NCBI RefSeq assembly: GCF_024807655.1
Contig: NZ_JANUCR010000002.1
Coordinates: 248,001 to 312,000 of the forward strand
Origin: Methanococcus voltae
GTDB lineage: Archaea; AGJL01; Methanococci; Methanococcales; Methanococcaceae
Length of the DNA stretch: 64,000 nt
Direction: 5' to 3'
Shown here: in pieces, positions 31,038-40,915 of the stretch
Numbering within the stretch: position 1 is the stretch's first letter
Layout of the letters: the number at the start of each line of letters is the position of its first letter
The notes under the pieces: model-generated
The model's input: the letters and a program-made list of their open reading frames with translations, nothing else
Told to the model about the DNA's origin: nothing
Databases searched by the model: none
Translations under genes and position numbers: made by a program

Positions 31038-31529
31038 TTATCGATAATATACCTCTAATTCCCCTAAACTCATAATTTTGGGATAGTAATATTCTAAATT
31101 TCCATAATATTCACTTCTTGAAACATTGCGTAAATTTAAAACTTTGAAATTTTGCTGTTCAATTTCAAATTTATAGTAATCAACTAATGTGCCAGAATTA
31201 TTGTATTTCGATAATATCGTACATTTTTCAAGAGTTTCAAACTCATTTACTGAAATCCAAACTATTTTACAAATATTTAATTTACTATCCCTATCTAATT
31301 CATTATGTAATCTATTACCTAATTCTGAAACGACTTGATTACATGTTAAATATGTATTTCCATCTTCATCTTCATAGGTTTCATAAGAAACTACGCCAAC
31401 CTGTTTGACTTTATAGTCGTAAGTTTCTGATTTTACTTTTTCAGTCGTAAGTATAAGTGGAACAGCGGTTAATATTATTATAATTATCCCTACGAATATT
31501 ATTGGTATATTAGAATCTCTTGATGCCAT
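31038..31529 (-). CDS. Membrane-anchored protein of unknown function
   Basis: A 163-residue protein with one N-terminal transmembrane helix (about residues 8-26, IPIIFVGIIIIILTAVPLIL), which is either an uncleaved signal anchor or a signal peptide. The rest is a soluble domain with mixed beta/alpha character, three cysteines and many Tyr and Glu. By the usual rule the domain faces outside. I do not recognise the family. The ATG is preceded by TTGTGAAACC. It is separate from its neighbours by gaps of more than 200 bp on both sides. Confidence 0.65.
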   Translation of the reverse strand: MASRDSNIPIIFVGIIIIILTAVPLILTTEKVKSETYDYKVKQVGVVSYETYEDEDGNTYLTCNQVVSELGNRLHNELDRDSKLNICKIVWISVNEFETLEKCTILSKYNNSGTLVDYYKFEIEQQNFKVLNLRNVSRSEYYGNLEYYYPKIMSLGELEVYYR

Positions 31530-31725
31530 GGTTTCACAATAAATACTTTTAAACTAATTTTTAGACTTAGAATTTTTTAATTTAAGGGTATGATTCACAT
31601 TATCTATTACAATTAGTTATGAAATTTACCATATATAATACTTACCTCATCAATAAGACATAATATATTAAAAAATTAAAAATAAAAAAAATAATTAATA
31701 AAAAAAATAAAAACAAATACTATGT

Positions 31726-31785
31726 AATAAAATAATAATTAATAAAATAATAATTAATAAAATAATAATTAATAAAATAATAATT
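31726..31785. repeat. 15-bp intergenic tandem repeat after korC
   Basis: Four exact copies of AATAAAATAATAATT end 7 bp from the korC stop codon. Confidence 0.9.
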
Positions 31786-31792
31786 GGTATAA

Positions 31793-32323
31793 TTATAGAT
31801 AATTATATCCTTTATCAAATGCCATAGTATTCTTTTGTTCAGTTCCTTTTGGAACGCTTTCTAAAAGTGCTTTTTTGACTATTTCGGGGTTTATTTCTAA
31901 TATTTTAGTCAAAGAGCCAAGCATTACAATGTTTGCAACAATTCCCAATCCTATTTCTTTATTCGCAATTTCTGTAAATGGAATCTTATAAACATTGTTT
32001 TTTGATTCGTACTCCTTAGAAATACTTACAAGGTCTTTATCAATTAAAATAGTCGCATTTTCTTTTATTTCTTCACCATATTTGTCAAAAGCAGGCTGGG
32101 ACATAGAAATAAGTACATCTGGTAATATAACTTTTGGGAAATCTATTTCCTCCTCTGATATCACCACTTCAGATTTACTTGCTCCGCCTCTTGCTTCCGG
32201 TCCGTATGATTGTGTTTGAACGGCATTTTTGCCACCGTACAAGGATATTGCTTTACCCAATATAACGCCGGCTAATATGATACCTTGACCGCCAAATCCT
32301 GAAAATCTTACTTCTTTTCTCAT
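31793..32323 (-). CDS. korC: 2-oxoglutarate:ferredoxin oxidoreductase gamma subunit
   Basis: A 176-residue gamma-type subunit of 2-oxoacid:ferredoxin oxidoreductases. It begins MRKEVRFSGFGGQGIILAG and has QTQSYGPEARGGASKSEVV, both diagnostic. The enzyme makes 2-oxoglutarate reductively from succinyl-CoA in the incomplete reductive TCA pathway of methanococci, which fits the presence of tfrA. korB lies 136 bp upstream on the same strand. The alpha and ferredoxin-like delta subunits are not here. The ATG follows GAGTGAAATT. Confidence 0.87.
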   Translation of the reverse strand: MRKEVRFSGFGGQGIILAGVILGKAISLYGGKNAVQTQSYGPEARGGASKSEVVISEEEIDFPKVILPDVLISMSQPAFDKYGEEIKENATILIDKDLVSISKEYESKNNVYKIPFTEIANKEIGLGIVANIVMLGSLTKILEINPEIVKKALLESVPKGTEQKNTMAFDKGYNYL

Positions 32324-32459
32324 AATTTCACTCGATAGCTTAGTTATATTATATCATAATTTTTTACAATTTTATAATTCAGTTATGGTTTTATAAATTT
32401 TTAAATTTAAAAGTTTAAAAGTTTAAAAGTTCATATTTCTAAGTTAATTCAAAATTTCG

Positions 32460-33260
32460 TTATAATTCTTGTAATTTCTTCAATTGTTCAATATATTCTG
32501 GTTTTTCAATATCTTGGAATTCTCCAATAATTATTTTATCAATTAATTCCTCAGCACTCATTTTTTCAGCTTTAGCAACCCTTAAACTACTATTTTTTAA
32601 ATGAGTCATCATTTCTCCAGGTTTCTTAGAAACGTTAAATCTACCGTAGTATGTAGGACACTGTGAAATGACTTCAATGAAAGCGAAACCTTTCTTTTCC
32701 ATTCCCTTTTTAATTGAATTAGCAATTTGTATCGGATGTGCAGTTGTCCATCGAGCCACATATGAAGCACCCGCAGCTTTTGCAACTTCGCATAAATTTA
32801 AAGGGTTTTCAGGGTTTCCATAAGGTGCTGTCGTTGCCTTTTTTTCGTGTGGAGTCGTAGGTGAGCATTGTCCCCCAGTCATACCATAAATATTGTTGTT
32901 AATACATATCACAGTCATATCAATGTTTCTTCTACAGCCGTGTAAAAAGTGATTTCCACCTATTGCAGAGGTGTCCCCATCACCTGTGAATACCACTACT
33001 TTTTTGTCTTGTCTTGATACTTTTGCCCCCAAAGCAAAAGCAATCGGTCTACCGTGAGTAGTGTGTAATGAATCACAGTTTAAATATCCCGGAACTCTCG
33101 AAGAACATCCGATTCCTGAAATTGCTATTATATCATCAGTTTCTAATTTCTGTCTTTCCATAGCATTTATAAAACAGTTTAATACAATCCCATTACCGCA
33201 ACCTGCACAAAAAATGTGAGGCAATCTATCTTCACGCATATGTTTTATCGAAGGATGCAT
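32460..33260 (-). CDS. korB: 2-oxoglutarate:ferredoxin oxidoreductase beta subunit (TPP-binding)
   Basis: The thiamine-pyrophosphate-binding beta subunit. FCAGCGNG (Cys18, Cys21) starts the conserved core; the TPP motif runs from GDGD (93-96) to NNN (121-123). SQCPTYYGRFN near the C-terminus is typical of the oxoglutarate enzyme rather than the pyruvate enzyme. The start was set at 33260 because GGTGATAAA precedes that ATG. The longer frame up to 33338 would translate a TCAAATTAA repeat (LINLINLIN) and lacks a ribosome binding site. It is upstream of korC. Confidence 0.88.
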   Translation of the reverse strand: MHPSIKHMREDRLPHIFCAGCGNGIVLNCFINAMERQKLETDDIIAISGIGCSSRVPGYLNCDSLHTTHGRPIAFALGAKVSRQDKKVVVFTGDGDTSAIGGNHFLHGCRRNIDMTVICINNNIYGMTGGQCSPTTPHEKKATTAPYGNPENPLNLCEVAKAAGASYVARWTTAHPIQIANSIKKGMEKKGFAFIEVISQCPTYYGRFNVSKKPGEMMTHLKNSSLRVAKAEKMSAEELIDKIIIGEFQDIEKPEYIEQLKKLQEL

Positions 33261-33562
33261 TTTATCACCACTTGAATTAATCAAATTAATCAAATTAATC
33301 AAATTCAACGTAATCAATCCGATTGTATTGATTATCAATAATACTCATAATTAATTGTAAATCTCATAATTAAATATTTATTACATAATTTAATAATATA
33401 ATATCTTAACTTCATTTAAATAATTAATTATCTCAAAAATAAATAAAAGGATAAATAAAAGGAATTTAAAAATAAACTTTATTACTCGTTTAATTATTAT
33501 TCGTAGATAAATATCCATATATTTACATTTATATATATGCATATTACATTACATATTACATA
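33261..33562. other. Intergenic region upstream of korB with 9-bp repeats
   Basis: About 300 bp. Next to korB lie three copies of AATTAATCA (about 33276-33303), so a 9-bp minisatellite sits in its leader. Near 33543-33568 TTACATATTACATATTACATA is a short repeat at the 3' end of the next gene. No gene is seen. Confidence 0.5.
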
Positions 33563-34387
33563 TTACATATTTGCTGCAGCGTGAGATAATTCGAATACTG
33601 CCCCGCCTAAATCATTACCTATGTCTTGTATTTCACTAATGTCTAATTCGATGTTTTTTTCTTGGAATTTAACCGTGATTGGTAAGTATTTGTATGTGAA
33701 TTCTATGAGTTCAAAAGGTTTTGCAAATACTTCAACAGCTATTAATCCAGAAAACTCTGGTTTTACAATATTTACGCCGTTAACGGATTCAAATTCCATA
33801 GGCTGAGTAATAACCTTGTTAACATACATATCTTCGCTAACGGTTTTTACAATGTTTGATATTACTTCTTCTTCGCTTTTTCCAAATCCTTTTAATACAA
33901 ATTTAGCATCAATATAACCGTCTTCTAAAAAGTCGAATTTATCGTCTTCGTCGTAAATACCTTCTTTTAGCTCTTCGATTGTATTTTCTATTTCCGGTTT
34001 TGTAGATACTGTATAACTAATATCATATCTTGCTTGGATTTTATTGAAAAAGTCAAGTATGTATATCAATAGCTCTCCAAATTCTTTTGAATTTACAGTT
34101 ATTTTTGAAGGCTTCATTACTTCTAAATCAGCACCCTGCTCCATACAGTATTTTATATAGTCCGTAAAAGTTTCAAAATTCAATTTCATTTCTAAAATTT
34201 TAGAATAGAATGTGGTACCGCCATTTTTCTTTTCATCAAATTCTTCATCACAATCTTCAGATAATACTTCCATATTCGGGTATTTTTCTTTTAATTCTTT
34301 TAAAAATTTGTCGTACATAACTTCAGTGACATCTTTATCATTACTTTTTACTTCTTGAAATGTTATGATTTCTATTTCATTTGTCAT
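33563..34387 (-). CDS. Conserved-looking protein of unknown function
   Basis: A 274-residue acidic soluble protein, rich in Glu, Asp, Phe and Lys. It shows no transmembrane segment, no cysteine-pair motif and no nucleotide-binding loop. Alternating strands and helices and two apparent internal modules (about 45-130 and 150-270) suggest a compact alpha/beta protein. I do not recognise it. The ATG is supported by GAGGGC. It is the first gene of a minus-strand run toward korB, but 300 bp away, so co-transcription is uncertain. Confidence 0.6.
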   Translation of the reverse strand: MTNEIEIITFQEVKSNDKDVTEVMYDKFLKELKEKYPNMEVLSEDCDEEFDEKKNGGTTFYSKILEMKLNFETFTDYIKYCMEQGADLEVMKPSKITVNSKEFGELLIYILDFFNKIQARYDISYTVSTKPEIENTIEELKEGIYDEDDKFDFLEDGYIDAKFVLKGFGKSEEEVISNIVKTVSEDMYVNKVITQPMEFESVNGVNIVKPEFSGLIAVEVFAKPFELIEFTYKYLPITVKFQEKNIELDISEIQDIGNDLGGAVFELSHAAANM

Positions 34388-34647
34388 AATATGCCCTCAT
34401 TGTTTATCGTTTAAATTAATGTTTTGTAAATTTTTATAAATACACTTGTCATTTGAATTTTGATTTTTTAACGCATATTTTTTATTACTTTTAGAAATTA
34501 TATATAAGTATCTATATATAATTAAACACATATACTTAAAAAACTAAAATATATTTACAATTTTTTGTTAATATTATACAAAATATTATACAAAATATTA
34601 TATAAAAATTTAAAATTTAATAATTTATTATATCTGGGGTTTTATTT

Positions 34648-34938
34648 ATGTTAATTATGTTAATTTTGATATTTGGTGTATTATTAGGTTATTTATTCAG
34701 AAAACAATTAAAAAATAAAAATATGTCAAATATTATTAATTTAACCTTAATTTTGCTGGTATTTTTTATAGGTGTTTCAACAGGAAAAATGGAAACAAAT
34801 GCACTATCTACAGTTATGGTTTCGTTAGAATTTTGCCTACTAACAATGATTATAACTCTAATACTTGCTACAATTTTAATGAATAGGATGAAAATGAACT
34901 TAAACGCAAAGAAAACAAAAACAAGAAATACTAATTAA
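34648..34938 (+). CDS. LysO-family exporter, N-terminal half (separate gene)
   Basis: A 96-residue protein with three hydrophobic helices (about 1-14, 28-45 and 56-78), matching the N-terminal part of LysO (DUF340), an L-lysine exporter of about 300 residues in bacteria. Matching features are the GYLF helix end and LVFFIGVSTGK. The C-terminus is basic (NAKKTKTRNTN). The rest of the family sequence is the next gene, 87 bp downstream on the same strand. GGGGT precedes the ATG. Confidence 0.75.
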   Translation: MLIMLILIFGVLLGYLFRKQLKNKNMSNIINLTLILLVFFIGVSTGKMETNALSTVMVSLEFCLLTMIITLILATILMNRMKMNLNAKKTKTRNTN

Positions 34939-35025
34939 AAAATAAACTAAAATAAACTAAAATAAACTAAAATAAAATAAGAAAAACAAAAAAATAAATC
35001 TAAATAAAAAAATAAGGATGATTAT

Positions 35026-35664
35026 ATGATTAAATCACAATTTATATTTAAAAATTCTATATTAAAGAAAATAGTTGATAAAATATCTTTTACACATATA
35101 ATGCTATTTGCTTTAATAGGGGGATATGCAGTAGGGAAATATACATCCATAGATTTTGCAAATACCTATGAATTAATGCTTTATCTTATGATATTTTTGA
35201 TAGGCGTCGATTTAGCAAAAAGCGACGGTTTAAAAAGTATAAAACACGTGGGTAAAATGGGATTAATATTGCCTGCAATATCAATTTTGGGGGCAGTAAT
35301 AGCCGCACTAATTGCAACGCCACTTTTTGGAATTCCTATAAAATATAGTTTAGCTATTTCTACGAGTGTAGGGTGGTACAGCTTAGCAGGTCCTACAATA
35401 GCAACTTACTCCACAGAATATGGGCTTATTGCCTTTTTAATGAATTTTATGAGGGAAATATTCACAATGATAGGTTATCCACTTGCAGTAAAGAAATTCC
35501 CAAAGGATAGTGCTATAACTTTGGGTGGGGCTACCTCAATGGACTCTACAATGCCAGTTGTGGCTAAATTCGGAGGTACTGAGTATACTATGCTGTCATT
35601 TGTTCACGGCGTTATATTGAGTGCTTTAGTACCGTTTATATTACCATTAATATTGATGTTATAA
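35026..35664 (+). CDS. LysO-family exporter, C-terminal half (separate gene)
   Basis: A 212-residue membrane protein with about six helices, matching the C-terminal part of LysO. Conserved features are FLIGVDLAKSDG, TSVGWYSLAGP and LGGATSMDSTMPVV. It probably acts with the 96-residue product as one transporter exporting lysine or a related cation. Both genes have intact starts (GGATGATT before this ATG), and the gap between them contains several stop codons and a TAAACTAAAA repeat. This looks like an established gene split rather than a recent frameshift. Confidence 0.78.
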   Translation: MIKSQFIFKNSILKKIVDKISFTHIMLFALIGGYAVGKYTSIDFANTYELMLYLMIFLIGVDLAKSDGLKSIKHVGKMGLILPAISILGAVIAALIATPLFGIPIKYSLAISTSVGWYSLAGPTIATYSTEYGLIAFLMNFMREIFTMIGYPLAVKKFPKDSAITLGGATSMDSTMPVVAKFGGTEYTMLSFVHGVILSALVPFILPLILML

Positions 35665-35710
35665 ATTAATAAATTAATAAATAAATTATGTAGTTATTTT
35701 TTATTATTAT

Positions 35711-35782
35711 CTTATTTTATTATCTTATTTTATTATCTTATTTTATTATCTTATTTTATTATCTTATTTTATTATCTTATTT
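35711..35782. repeat. 13-bp intergenic tandem repeat
   Basis: Five copies and a partial copy of CTTATTTTATTAT lie between the convergent lysO and herA genes. The plus strand is T-rich, so the repeat may also serve as the lysO terminator. Confidence 0.88.
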
Positions 35783-35831
35783 TATATTATTTCATTATTT
35801 TTATTAAACTTAATTTATACCACATATTATC

Positions 35832-37367
35832 TTATAATTCATCTTCTTCATCTTCAAAAATACTTTTGCCCAACGTTTTGTCTGATAAATCATTTTCAGT
35901 TTTTGACCATAACTCATCAAACATTACATCTTCCCCGCCGTAAACTCCGTTAAATCTGTTCATTTTTACAAGTGCAGGGATTTTAAGACAAGGACCTAAT
36001 ACAATAGCTTCACCCACGTTTAATGAAGGTAATTGCGTGATTAAATCTTCACTTAAGCTTTCAGAAGCTTGTTGTATGTATCTTTGGTCTTTTGGTTCTA
36101 TTATCTTTGAGATTATAAAGTTATTGCACTGTGAAAGTGCTTCTTGGTCAAGTGTTTTAGGACGTTGAGAGACAAGACAAATACCGACACCGAATTTTCT
36201 ACCTTCTCTCGCAATTCTTGAAATAGGAGTTTTTGACTTAGTCGGCCTATTTTGAGGAATTACCAAATGTGCTTCCTCATATATTATAAATATTGGATTT
36301 GCAGTTTTTGTATTCCAAAATGATTTTTTTCTATCTTTTAATATCTCTTTTGAGAAATAAGAGATTATTAAATCGGTACTCTCTTCATCAAGTTCGCTGA
36401 TATCAACAATATTAATTCTATTTTCTTTAATTCCCGAAATTGGGTTGTAATTTATTGCAGTAATTTTTGATTTATACGCTAATAAATCCTCAAATCTCAT
36501 TTTTAAAGTTATTAAACTATCTAATTTATTTTTATACTCGTCCATATCGGCGTAAATTTCTATTCTATTTAATATGCTATTTATATACTCTTCAACGCTG
36601 TTAAATTCAACTTCTTCGTGCTCTTTATTTAATCCAAGTATTGCACGTCTACCGAAAGACCTTTGAATTGATGCAGAAGGGTCTACACCTGCTAAATTCA
36701 TAAGTGAATCAGGATGCATATTATAAACATTTATTTTAGGTTTTATCGGGTTTATTTTTAAATCGATGCTATAACTTTCCATTTCTAAATATTCCCTATG
36801 CATATCAAACACTATTACCGTAGCATTCAATTTTTTAAACTGTTCTAATAACACGGAAATCGTATTCGATTTACCCTGCCCAGTAATTGCCAAAACTGCC
36901 AAATGTCGAGAGCATAATTTATTTACGTCTAAAGATACACCTATATCTGATGATATCAATTTTCCAACTTCTAATTTACCATTTGCAAATACTTTATTGA
37001 GTGTTTGTTTTGGAGTTTTGTATATTTCATTTAATGGCTTAGGTGGACGTCTCGGTATTTGCATATTTTTGGTATCTCCCAAAATTTTTATTGAAGAAAT
37101 CGTATATATCTCATCTTCGTCTTCAAATTCTTTTAATTTGGAAATTGCACCATATTCTTTTAATTCATTAGTAATTCTATTCCCTCGAATTACATTTTCA
37201 ACCATTCCCAATATTTCAGTTCCTTCGTCGTCATATATTGATAAATATTCCCCTATTTCTGGAACTTCTGAAGATATCATTTGTAACTCATAAGAAGACG
37301 TTTCACCTATCGTATACCCTAAAATTTTTAAATCATCAAATTCCTTTAAATCGTTTCCCTGATTCAT
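35832..37367 (-). CDS. herA: HerA-type bipolar DNA helicase/translocase ATPase
   Basis: A 511-residue FtsK/HerA-superfamily ATPase. After a HAS-barrel-like N-terminal domain (about 10-130) come Walker A GQGKS (163-167), the Walker B region PIFIIYEEAHLV, and QRPKTLDQEALSQCNNF with the sensor and arginine residues typical of HerA. HerA hexamers pump DNA and work with the NurA nuclease and Mre11-Rad50 in end resection. No nurA is adjacent, and mre11/rad50 are 25 kb away. The ATG follows GAGGGTAAAT. The C-terminal tail is acidic (SIFEDEEDEL). Confidence 0.87.
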   Translation of the reverse strand: MNQGNDLKEFDDLKILGYTIGETSSYELQMISSEVPEIGEYLSIYDDEGTEILGMVENVIRGNRITNELKEYGAISKLKEFEDEDEIYTISSIKILGDTKNMQIPRRPPKPLNEIYKTPKQTLNKVFANGKLEVGKLISSDIGVSLDVNKLCSRHLAVLAITGQGKSNTISVLLEQFKKLNATVIVFDMHREYLEMESYSIDLKINPIKPKINVYNMHPDSLMNLAGVDPSASIQRSFGRRAILGLNKEHEEVEFNSVEEYINSILNRIEIYADMDEYKNKLDSLITLKMRFEDLLAYKSKITAINYNPISGIKENRINIVDISELDEESTDLIISYFSKEILKDRKKSFWNTKTANPIFIIYEEAHLVIPQNRPTKSKTPISRIAREGRKFGVGICLVSQRPKTLDQEALSQCNNFIISKIIEPKDQRYIQQASESLSEDLITQLPSLNVGEAIVLGPCLKIPALVKMNRFNGVYGGEDVMFDELWSKTENDLSDKTLGKSIFEDEEDEL

Positions 37368-37937
37368 ATTTACCCTCTGTTGTAATTCTATAACTAAATT
37401 AACAATTATTGTTGTAATATTTAATAATTTACTATTTAATAATTTAATTGCACATCTATTTGATATTTAATTATAATATGCCTCAATTATAAATAATCTA
37501 TTTATTTAATATCGATTCGGATTTACACAACTATGGGAAAATATTTGGATTTTGGAAATATTACCTGTAATTAACCTCAAAATCTTAATCAAATGTATAT
37601 TAACTATCGAATGTTATTTTATATCAAAAACTATATATGTTTTAGAAACAATTTATAAAATATTAAGTATATAATTGACTAAAATCGTTTTTAGATTAAA
37701 AAATTTAATGGATTGGTAATATCTATACGATAAAAAGGTTTTACAATTGTTAATTAATTTAAATCAATTCTAAACCCATACTTAACGTAATAATTTTAAA
37801 TTTAATTTTAATATTTAAATATCTTCATATAATCAACTAATTATTATTTATTAACTAACAATAACTAACAATAATTATCATACTAAATAATTATATAATT
37901 GATAATAACAGACCCATAAACATATTGGGGGATTTTT
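37368..37937. other. Divergent intergenic region, herA and 79-residue gene
   Basis: About 570 bp, AT-rich, with multiple TATA-like segments and short ACTAACAATAA repeats near 37855-37875. No stable hairpin, tRNA or ORF with a ribosome binding site was recognised. Confidence 0.45.
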
Positions 37938-38177
37938 ATGGCAAAAATTTCGAGTTTAGAACGTTCTAAGCTAGATAGAATTGCAATTGATATGTTAATA
38001 TCCGCTCCATTAATGGATGGGAAGGAAATGGAAGAAACTTTGGAACAGTTAAAATATATGGCAATGTTAAAGTCCGGTAAAAGAAAAGTGAAAAAAGAGC
38101 TGGACAACTGGGCTTCAATAGCTTATTTGGAATCTTTAGATAAGGATGAAACTAAAACTTCCGAATCTAAGCAATAA
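37938..38177 (+). CDS. Small helical protein of unknown function
   Basis: A 79-residue protein beginning MAKISSLERSKLDRIAIDML. It appears to be two or three amphipathic helices with a basic middle (KSGKRKVKKEL) and a Lys/Thr/Ser tail. The strong GGGGGATTTTT ribosome binding site and the neat fit before the DHH gene make it a real gene. I do not recognise the family. It precedes the RecJ-like gene on the same strand by 277 bp, so a shared transcript is possible but not shown. Confidence 0.7.
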   Translation: MAKISSLERSKLDRIAIDMLISAPLMDGKEMEETLEQLKYMAMLKSGKRKVKKELDNWASIAYLESLDKDETKTSESKQ

Positions 38178-38454
38178 TATATCTGATAATTAAAATTCAA
38201 AAAATTATATTATATTATATTATATTCCATATTTCTATGTTTTTATTTTAATATTTTAATATTTTAATGTTGAGTGATTATATTTAATTTAAATGCTTTT
38301 TTTTAATAAGGTATATTAATAAATTTTATAAAAATAGCTATATATTCGAAATAACTATTTTAACTATAAGGATATAATATACAATAGTAAATACATTATA
38401 TGCAATAACTGTTCATAAGAGCAACGCATATAACTAAATAATTTCAGGTGTAAT

Positions 38455-40728
38455 ATGATAAAAGATTGTAAAATATGTGGCGGGACTGGTAAAAAGGTTA
38501 TAAAGTACGACGTATGTCCCGATTGTGAAGGAACTGGTTATCAGGAAGAATTTGAGACCAAAAAGCACTTTAAAAGTGCATCTAAAAATTCAAAATATGA
38601 TTTTGATGATGCCGAAATACCTTGTTCAAAGTGCGAAGGAACTGGAAAAGTACCTGTTTATGGTTTGTGTGAATTTTGCGAAGGTACTGGTAAAATAATA
38701 GCTTGTGATGAGTGTGGGGTTCAAATAGGTAAATATCCGGACGATTCAAACAAAAAGCTATGTAAAAACTGTCAAAAATCTAAGAAAGACGAACAGGATA
38801 ATAAAAAAGTAGTCTACGTTTTAGATGAATTTATTACAATGGAAGACCTTGAAGAAGGTAAGTTCTACAAGGGTAGAATTTCAAGAACCGAAAAATACGG
38901 AGTTTTTATTCAATTAAATGATAAAGTTAGGGGATTATTACGATTTAAAGAAGTAGTTGGTAGGAAAAACAGCGACTTTAAAATCGGTGATGACATAGTA
39001 GTGCAACTTTCAGAGTTAAAATTAGGTAAAAGAGAAGTAGACTTTAGATACATACCAACATCCGGATACGAACTTAAGAAATTTGAAAAACACTATGATT
39101 TAATACCTATTGCTCAGATATTTGAGAATGGTCTCGAAAATATGAAAGATAAGGTAATTAAAATTAGAGGGGAAGTAATCCAAGCAGTACAAACTCCTGG
39201 ACCAACTGTATTTACGATTACAGATGGTACTGAAGTTGGATGGGTTGCAGCATTCGAAAGTGCAGGTGTTAGGGCTAATCCTGAGGTAGACCTCGGTTCA
39301 GTAATTGAAGTAGTTGGTTCAGTTGGTGTAAGGGATGGAAAACTCCAAATTGAGAGAATGACTATTGATATACTCGAAGGGGCAGAGGAAAAATCTGTAA
39401 AAGATACAATTGAAATACAATTGGATAAAAAAGCGGAAGCTAAAAGTGATATTGAATTTTTAGTGGAAAGTCCAATTTTAGAAAAATTAAGACCTAAAAT
39501 GGCAGACGTTGCTAAAAGAATTAGAAGAGCAATGTTAGATGGTAGACCTCTTATATTAAGACATCACGCAGATACTGACGGTTATTCTGGAGGTATTGCC
39601 TTAGAAAAAGCAATATTGCCGGTATTGAATGAATTTTCAATGGATTCAGGAGCTCAATGGCACTACTATAGGAGAAGTCCTTCAAAAGCACCATTCTATG
39701 AATTAGAAGACGTTACAAAAGATATAATCTTTTCATTGGAAGACTACATAAGATTTGGTCAGAAAATGCCTATGGTAATACTCGTAGATAACGGAAGTAC
39801 AAACGAAGATATACCTGCTATTTCAGAGATTAAAGCTTATAATGTAGAGGTTGTTGTTGTAGACCACCACTACCCTGGTGAAGTAATCGATGGAAGAGCA
39901 GAAATTGACGATTATATCGATGCACACGTAAACCCTTACTTAGTTGGTGGAGACAGCAATTTAACAGCTGGTGCACTTGCAACTGAAGTAGCAAGAATGA
40001 TAAATGACGACGTGACCGATTTAATTAAGCACTTGCCTGGTGTTGCAATGGTAGGGGACCACGCAACCGGTGATGAAGTAAATCAGTACATAAAATTAGC
40101 TTTGGAAACCTTAACCGAAAATAGTAAGACAGCTTCAGCAAAAGAATATACTTTCGAAGACTTAGATACAATCGCATTATGTATGGACTTTGAAGCATTC
40201 TACTTGAAATTTATGTCTGGAAACGGAATTGTAGAGGATATCCTTGCAGTAAATAAAGAAGAATTTGCAAGACACGAAAGATTAATTAATATATTATACC
40301 ACAGGGCTATGAAAATGGTTGACAGGCAAATGAAAAGCGTAATACCATCTATTAAGTCAAGAGAACTCTCAAATGGTATTTTATTAAATGTAATCGATGT
40401 TGAAAAATACGCACATAAGTTTACATTCCCAGCACCTGGTAAAACTTGCGGTTTTGCACACGATAGTATCGTAAAAAAACACGGTGAAGGTACACCAATC
40501 GTTACACTTGCATACGGGCCTGATTTCAGTGTAGTTAGGGCAACTGATGCAGTAAGTGAAAAATTCAGCTTTAACTTAAACTTAATCGTAAGTCAGTTAA
40601 TGGAAGAAATCCCTGAAGCTTCACTCGATGGTGGAGGACACGAATGTGCAGGAAGTCTTAAGTTCGTGGAAGGTCTTAGAAGTAAAGTACTCGATAGATT
40701 CTTTGAAATTGTAGAATCTATGAAATAA
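38455..40728 (+). CDS. RecJ-like DHH phosphoesterase with DnaJ zinc finger, S1 and OB domains
   Basis: A 757-residue multidomain protein. Residues 5-85 hold four CxxCxGxG repeats (CKICGGTG, CPDCEGTG, CSKCEGTG, CEFCEGTG), the full DnaJ-type zinc finger, followed by another Cys pair. An S1 domain (~130-200, FYKGRISRTEKYGVFIQL) and an OB fold (~225-305) precede the DHH domain: RHHADTDGYSGG, VDNGSTNED and VVVDHH (Asp470-His472). The DHHA1 domain has GGGHECAG (726-733). It fits the archaeal RecJ1 group (as in Methanocaldococcus MJ0977), a single-strand nuclease; GINS-associated GAN is a related alternative. The ATG follows AGGTGTAAT. Confidence 0.9.
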   Translation: MIKDCKICGGTGKKVIKYDVCPDCEGTGYQEEFETKKHFKSASKNSKYDFDDAEIPCSKCEGTGKVPVYGLCEFCEGTGKIIACDECGVQIGKYPDDSNKKLCKNCQKSKKDEQDNKKVVYVLDEFITMEDLEEGKFYKGRISRTEKYGVFIQLNDKVRGLLRFKEVVGRKNSDFKIGDDIVVQLSELKLGKREVDFRYIPTSGYELKKFEKHYDLIPIAQIFENGLENMKDKVIKIRGEVIQAVQTPGPTVFTITDGTEVGWVAAFESAGVRANPEVDLGSVIEVVGSVGVRDGKLQIERMTIDILEGAEEKSVKDTIEIQLDKKAEAKSDIEFLVESPILEKLRPKMADVAKRIRRAMLDGRPLILRHHADTDGYSGGIALEKAILPVLNEFSMDSGAQWHYYRRSPSKAPFYELEDVTKDIIFSLEDYIRFGQKMPMVILVDNGSTNEDIPAISEIKAYNVEVVVVDHHYPGEVIDGRAEIDDYIDAHVNPYLVGGDSNLTAGALATEVARMINDDVTDLIKHLPGVAMVGDHATGDEVNQYIKLALETLTENSKTASAKEYTFEDLDTIALCMDFEAFYLKFMSGNGIVEDILAVNKEEFARHERLINILYHRAMKMVDRQMKSVIPSIKSRELSNGILLNVIDVEKYAHKFTFPAPGKTCGFAHDSIVKKHGEGTPIVTLAYGPDFSVVRATDAVSEKFSFNLNLIVSQLMEEIPEASLDGGGHECAGSLKFVEGLRSKVLDRFFEIVESMK

Positions 40729-40915
40729 TAAGTAAAAATAAACTAAAATATAAAATAAAATTAAATAAAATATAAAATTAAATAGAATCGATAAAAATAG
40801 ATATATTTGATAAATATTACAGATATTTATTTTTATTATCAAGATTTTATTATATTGAATTACATTATCTTTTTTCCATAAAAAATTAAACTATAAAATT
40901 GTTTATTTTAGGCAA

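Noticed and set aside
33261-33338. N-terminal extension of korB
   Set aside because: It would translate an intergenic 9-bp repeat, has no ribosome binding site, and the ATG at 33260 has GGTGATAAA.
34939-35025. Frameshift joining the two LysO halves
   Set aside because: The gap is 87 bp of AT repeat with stops in all frames, and the second half has its own ribosome binding site.
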